The translations under genes were made by a program, and so were the position numbers. The notes beneath the pieces were generated by a model. The model searched no databases. It was not told the DNA's origin and saw only the letters and a program-made list of their open reading frames with translations. Below, piece by piece: positions 60,707 through 64,000 of a stretch of 64,000 nt of DNA; within the stretch, counting starts at the first letter, position 1; every line of letters starts with the position of its first letter. Origin of the DNA: Microvirga antarctica. Its GTDB lineage: Bacteria > Pseudomonadota > Alphaproteobacteria > Rhizobiales > Beijerinckiaceae. The stretch is from positions 248,001 through 312,000 of the forward strand of contig NZ_JAGEMM010000006.1 of assembly GCF_017921815.1 (NCBI RefSeq), written 5' to 3'.

Positions 60707-62857
60707 ATGGATCTGCGTTGCCTTAGACTTGGTGCAGCATCGCTCGGCGCCCTGCTTTTCGCCATCGCCTGGTCGGCAACCGCGGGCGCTCAACAGCAAC
60801 CGGCCGTCGTCGATCACATGCCGCCCGGCATGACGGCTGAGAACTACAACGCCATGGTGCAGGATATTGCGCGCGCGACGGCCGAGCACATTCGGGCGGA
60901 CAGGGTTCTGGACGCGCAGCCCCCCAATTCCGTTGCGTTGCCGCGGCAGGGGGACAGCGTCGCGGCCGGTGGCGAGAGCGCCTTGCTGCAGATAGACCAG
61001 ATGGTTGATCGTCTCGCGCAGATATGGTCGTCGTTCAATGCAAGCGCGACGTACAGCCGTCTGAGCGCCCAGTTGCAGATGGACGGTTACCGCAGCGGCC
61101 AGTCGCTTTTTGGGTTGCTTTTTCTGGGTATCGCGATCGGCGTCATCTTCGAGGCAGCGAGTGGTTGGCTCATCGGCGTCATTGTACGAAGATGGCTGCG
61201 CCGGCAAGTCGGTTCCGTGTCGCTTCTTCCGCGTGTTGCCATCTCAGCAATGCTGGATGGGTTGACGCTCGTTCCTCTCGCGATCGTGCTCTATGGGTTA
61301 TCAACCTACCTCGTCGTGAACGGAACACTCCAGGAGACAGTCGCCTATATTGTGCTGGGCAATGCATTGATCTGGCGCGCATCCGCAATGGTCCTGCGGA
61401 TCTGGCTAAGACCGATGGCTCCTGAGATCAGAATTGTCGCCGTGACAGACGCGGACGCGCGACGCCTCTACGTGGCACTCTCGTTGGGCGTGCTTTTCTA
61501 TATGATCGGCCGCTCGCATATCCGGATTCTGATGGCGACCGACTTTCCGACTGATACCATCGTGGTAGCCGGGTTCGCTAACAACATCCTCTACACGATC
61601 GTCGATCTTTCCGTGATATTGGCGATCAGGCATCCGATGGCACGGTGGCTTGAATCGCTGGTCGATGAGGTGAACCGAGGATGGGGTCACTCCAAGCGCA
61701 TGTTGGCGCGCAACTGGTTCATTTTCGGCATTGCACTCGATGTAGCGATGTGCGTCGCGATCGCTCAAGGCTTGCTGGCCGGCAACCTGAACGTCGGTGG
61801 CGGTATCTCGACATTTCTGGATCTTCTGATTTCGCTTATTCTCATTGAGTCCCTGGGCGATTTTGTTACAACGCATCGCAAGGCGACGCTTGCGTTACAG
61901 GCAGCGGATTTTCAATCCGATCTCACCATCGTTGCGACTCGTTGCTTGCGGACGGTACTCTGGATTGCCGTGTGCTCTGGCATTGCCGAGATCTGGCTGC
62001 TCGATATTTTCGGAGTTGTTGCGCCAACCGAACGCTTGGCGTGGGAACACAACGTGAGCAAGGCAGTCCTGGCAACCACGGCTGCCTATGTGACATGGGA
62101 GTTCGCGTGCTATCTCATGGCCCGCCATCTCCCCCCGACCGCTCGCTTTGCCCCGGCTCCCGACGGCCAAGTACCAACACGTCTTGCCACGTTGTTGCCT
62201 CTCGCGCGGGTGACACTGGGCATCGCGATCAGCGTTTTGACGATCCTCGTTGTTTTGTCGGAACTCGGCGTCAACACGGCCCCATTGATCGCCGGTGCCT
62301 CAGTCTTCGGCCTGGCGCTGTCGTTTGGCAGCCAGACCTTGGTCAAGGATATCATCTCAGGGGTGTTCTATCTCACCGACGACGCCTTTCGGCTTGGTGA
62401 ATATATTGACTCTGGGAAGGCGAAAGGAACCGTGGAGGGATTTACCCTTCGGTCGATCAAGTTGCGTCATCAGAACGGTCAGCTCCACATTGTTCCTTTC
62501 GGGGAATTGGGATCGATCACCAATTTCAGCCGCGACTGGATCACGGTAAAGTTCAATCTCCGGCTTGACCGCAATGTCGACCTCGAAGTCGTGCGAAAAG
62601 TCGTCAAGAAGATCGGTCAGGACATTCTCGATGATCCGGAGGCCGGGCCACTTGTCATCGAACCGCTCAAAATGCAGGGCATTGCGGAGATTAACGACGC
62701 CGCGTTGGTGGTTCGCTTCAAGTTCACATCAAAACCCGGAAAATCAGCCACGGTCCAGCGGATGGCAATGAAAAGAATATACGAACGGTTTCCTGAAATG
62801 GGGATCAATTTTGCCGGTACGGCAGCCCCAGTGCCGATCGCGTTGAAGACCGTTTGA
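60707..62857 (+). CDS. MscS-family mechanosensitive ion channel, large periplasmic/multi-helix form
   Basis: 716 residues. An N-terminal signal/membrane segment (LRLGAASLGALLFAIAWSA) is followed by a helical periplasmic part and several hydrophobic helices between about 150 and 500. The C-terminal MscS domain (about 505-700) has the pore helix GVNTAPLIAGASVFGLALSFG, then SQTLVKDIISGVFYLTDDAF and LRSIKLRHQNGQLHIVPFGE. It would release solutes on osmotic downshift or act as a related conductance. Larger than the E. coli MscS (286 residues), as in YbdG/YnaI-like or DUF3772-type forms. Confidence 0.88.
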   Translation: MDLRCLRLGAASLGALLFAIAWSATAGAQQQPAVVDHMPPGMTAENYNAMVQDIARATAEHIRADRVLDAQPPNSVALPRQGDSVAAGGESALLQIDQMVDRLAQIWSSFNASATYSRLSAQLQMDGYRSGQSLFGLLFLGIAIGVIFEAASGWLIGVIVRRWLRRQVGSVSLLPRVAISAMLDGLTLVPLAIVLYGLSTYLVVNGTLQETVAYIVLGNALIWRASAMVLRIWLRPMAPEIRIVAVTDADARRLYVALSLGVLFYMIGRSHIRILMATDFPTDTIVVAGFANNILYTIVDLSVILAIRHPMARWLESLVDEVNRGWGHSKRMLARNWFIFGIALDVAMCVAIAQGLLAGNLNVGGGISTFLDLLISLILIESLGDFVTTHRKATLALQAADFQSDLTIVATRCLRTVLWIAVCSGIAEIWLLDIFGVVAPTERLAWEHNVSKAVLATTAAYVTWEFACYLMARHLPPTARFAPAPDGQVPTRLATLLPLARVTLGIAISVLTILVVLSELGVNTAPLIAGASVFGLALSFGSQTLVKDIISGVFYLTDDAFRLGEYIDSGKAKGTVEGFTLRSIKLRHQNGQLHIVPFGELGSITNFSRDWITVKFNLRLDRNVDLEVVRKVVKKIGQDILDDPEAGPLVIEPLKMQGIAEINDAALVVRFKFTSKPGKSATVQRMAMKRIYERFPEMGINFAGTAAPVPIALKTV

Positions 62858-63016
62858 CTTCTCCACGTCTGCAGACTCGGGTGGCGCGTTAGGCTTGCAT
62901 CTGTGCATGAGTTGATGAGCGTTCTGCGCCGCGCGTCTTCAAGATCCGACGCCTAGGATCAGTACCTCGCAGCAGTCGTCCCAGTGCATCGCCTTGGGTA
63001 CGGACGTACCAGCGTC

Positions 63017-63724
63017 CTAACCGATCAGTCTTGAATATTCTGCCTCTGTAACGCCGTAGCAGCCTCCGGCGATCTGTTCGAGCTTGTCCCGCTTGAGGAT
63101 GCGCACTTGCCCCCGCGTCGCCTTGATGAGGTGCATTCCCTCAAGAAGATGGATCGCTTCGGTGACCCCCGAGCGCCTCACTCCTAACATCAGTGAGAGG
63201 AACTCGTGTGTAAGAGCCAAGTCGTCATCCGACGACCTATCGTGACACATGAGCAGCCAGCGAGCCAATCTCTCTTGAAGATTATATCGTCCATTGGCCA
63301 GGGCGGTTTGTGAAAGCTGGGTCATGGCGACGTGGACATATCGCATGAGAAACGGCCGAAGCGTCTTGCTTTCGTCCATGGCCTGCGTGAGCCGATCGGT
63401 GGGCATCCGGAAGCCTGAGCCTGCAATCTGCATAAAAGTCATGTTTGTCGACTGGGTCACCCCAAGAATAGCGGATTTTCCCGCCAATCCATCCCGTCCG
63501 ACATGGGCGACTTCGACTTTCTCGTCATCCAGCGCGGCGGCGATGATTGAGCCGAGGCCCTCCTCAAGGAACCAGACATGGTGGAAGGGAATGTTCTGGT
63601 GAACCAGGACCAGGCGGAGAGGTAGGTCGACCCGCTCGAGAAAGGGTTGGATACGGTCAAAATCGCCCGGCGCCATTCGCTGGAGAAGGCGGTTCTGAAC
63701 CGTTACCTGGGTAGGAACGCGCAT
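63017..63724 (-). CDS. Crp/Fnr-family transcriptional regulator
   Basis: 235 residues from ATG 63722-63724. An N-terminal cyclic-nucleotide-binding-like barrel (about 10-120, with FHHVWFLEEGLGSII and VGRDGLAG) and a C-terminal HTH (about 165-215, THEFLSLMLGVRRSGVTEAI). No Cys cluster of the FNR type is present in the N-terminal part, so an oxygen-sensing iron-sulphur centre is unlikely. The HTH with LGVRRSGVTEA is common in alphaproteobacterial Crp-like regulators of unknown ligand. A longer frame to 63919 adds residues without similarity. Confidence 0.87.
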   Translation of the reverse strand: MRVPTQVTVQNRLLQRMAPGDFDRIQPFLERVDLPLRLVLVHQNIPFHHVWFLEEGLGSIIAAALDDEKVEVAHVGRDGLAGKSAILGVTQSTNMTFMQIAGSGFRMPTDRLTQAMDESKTLRPFLMRYVHVAMTQLSQTALANGRYNLQERLARWLLMCHDRSSDDDLALTHEFLSLMLGVRRSGVTEAIHLLEGMHLIKATRGQVRILKRDKLEQIAGGCYGVTEAEYSRLIG

Positions 63725-64000
63725 GGCTCTTCCTTCGAGCAACAGAGGAAGGAGTCCGGCCGCAAGCTGCGACAAGATGCCTATGGCCCACCATGGGCAG
63801 ATTTTGCATCGAATAAGCCGCTGGTACGAAAGCGCACGATCCGCGCAGAAAAAACTGCGCCAATCCGTCCGGCCTGTTTGGGAGATTTTAAAACTGTCGC
63901 GCGGCCCGGGCTCTGCCAAAAGCCTGCAAACGCTATGCCAGCACGATGATCACCATATGGGAGCTTGCAGCCAGCGGATCAAGATGGTCGCTGTGAGGGG

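Noticed and set aside
1-64000. CRISPR arrays, insertion sequences, prophage, toxin-antitoxin or biosynthetic clusters
   Set aside because: No regularly spaced repeats, transposase, phage structural or NRPS/PKS genes were found; the accessory content is catabolic.

Overview
The window looks like a chromosomal segment of an alphaproteobacterium of the order Hyphomicrobiales (Rhizobiales). The evidence is high GC, a long two-domain dCTP deaminase next to apaG, paired branched-chain-amino-acid-type ABC importers, and a mesaconyl-CoA hydratase of the alphaproteobacterial type. Gene content is by far the strongest clue; I cannot name a genus. No insertion sequence, integrase, phage gene, CRISPR array or rRNA was found.

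Layout. (1) 1-4733: housekeeping and signalling: partial argE, apaG, dcd, a PAS-PAS-GGDEF diguanylate cyclase and a tRNA-Gly(CCC). (2) About 4764-47756: one 43-kb catabolic region with two complete Liv-type ABC importers (4764-9517 and 37893-42650), four acyl-CoA dehydrogenases with their own etfBA, three crotonase-fold proteins, two AMP-forming acyl-CoA ligases, one NDP-forming acyl-CoA synthetase, a class III CoA-transferase, eight classical SDRs plus one NmrA-like reductase, a split MaoC hydratase, a thiolase-like protein without catalytic cysteines paired with a DUF35 protein, an MmgE/PrpD protein, two CitE-like lyases, a mesaconyl-CoA-hydratase-like protein, a metallo-beta-lactamase-fold protein and one TetR regulator. 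(3) 47961-58948: a polar-amino-acid importer lacking an ATPase, an M14/AstE-AspA-like zinc hydrolase, a LysR regulator, a D-2-hydroxyacid dehydrogenase and a complete dipeptide/oligopeptide ABC importer. (4) 58977-63724: an omptin-family outer-membrane protease with all four catalytic residues, an MscS-type channel and a Crp/Fnr regulator.

Main discovery. Ten copies of one palindrome, TCTAAC-N4-GTTAGA (each with 0-3 mismatches, always a 4-bp spacer), lie in intergenic DNA between 9541 and 43673. Every predicted transcription unit of the 43-kb region has one in front of it, including both importers and the TetR gene (32248-32922), and I saw none outside the region. In three cases the right arm overlaps a plausible -10 box exactly 16 bp from a TTGNNN -35. 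The simplest reading is a single self-contained regulon, repressed by the TetR protein and induced by a CoA thioester or other intermediate of the pathway.

Pathway logic (inference). A carboxylic acid enters through the Liv-type importers, is activated to its CoA ester, is oxidised by the ACAD/ETF system, hydrated by the split MaoC pair and cleaved by an aldolase-type thiolase/DUF35 complex like Ltp2-ChsH2 of steroid side-chain degradation. SDRs then process the carbonyl or alcohol products, and the CitE/mesaconyl-CoA-hydratase operon handles C4-C5 branched dicarboxyl-CoA fragments. The substrate cannot be read from the sequence; a branched, cyclic or terpenoid/steroid-like acid fits best.
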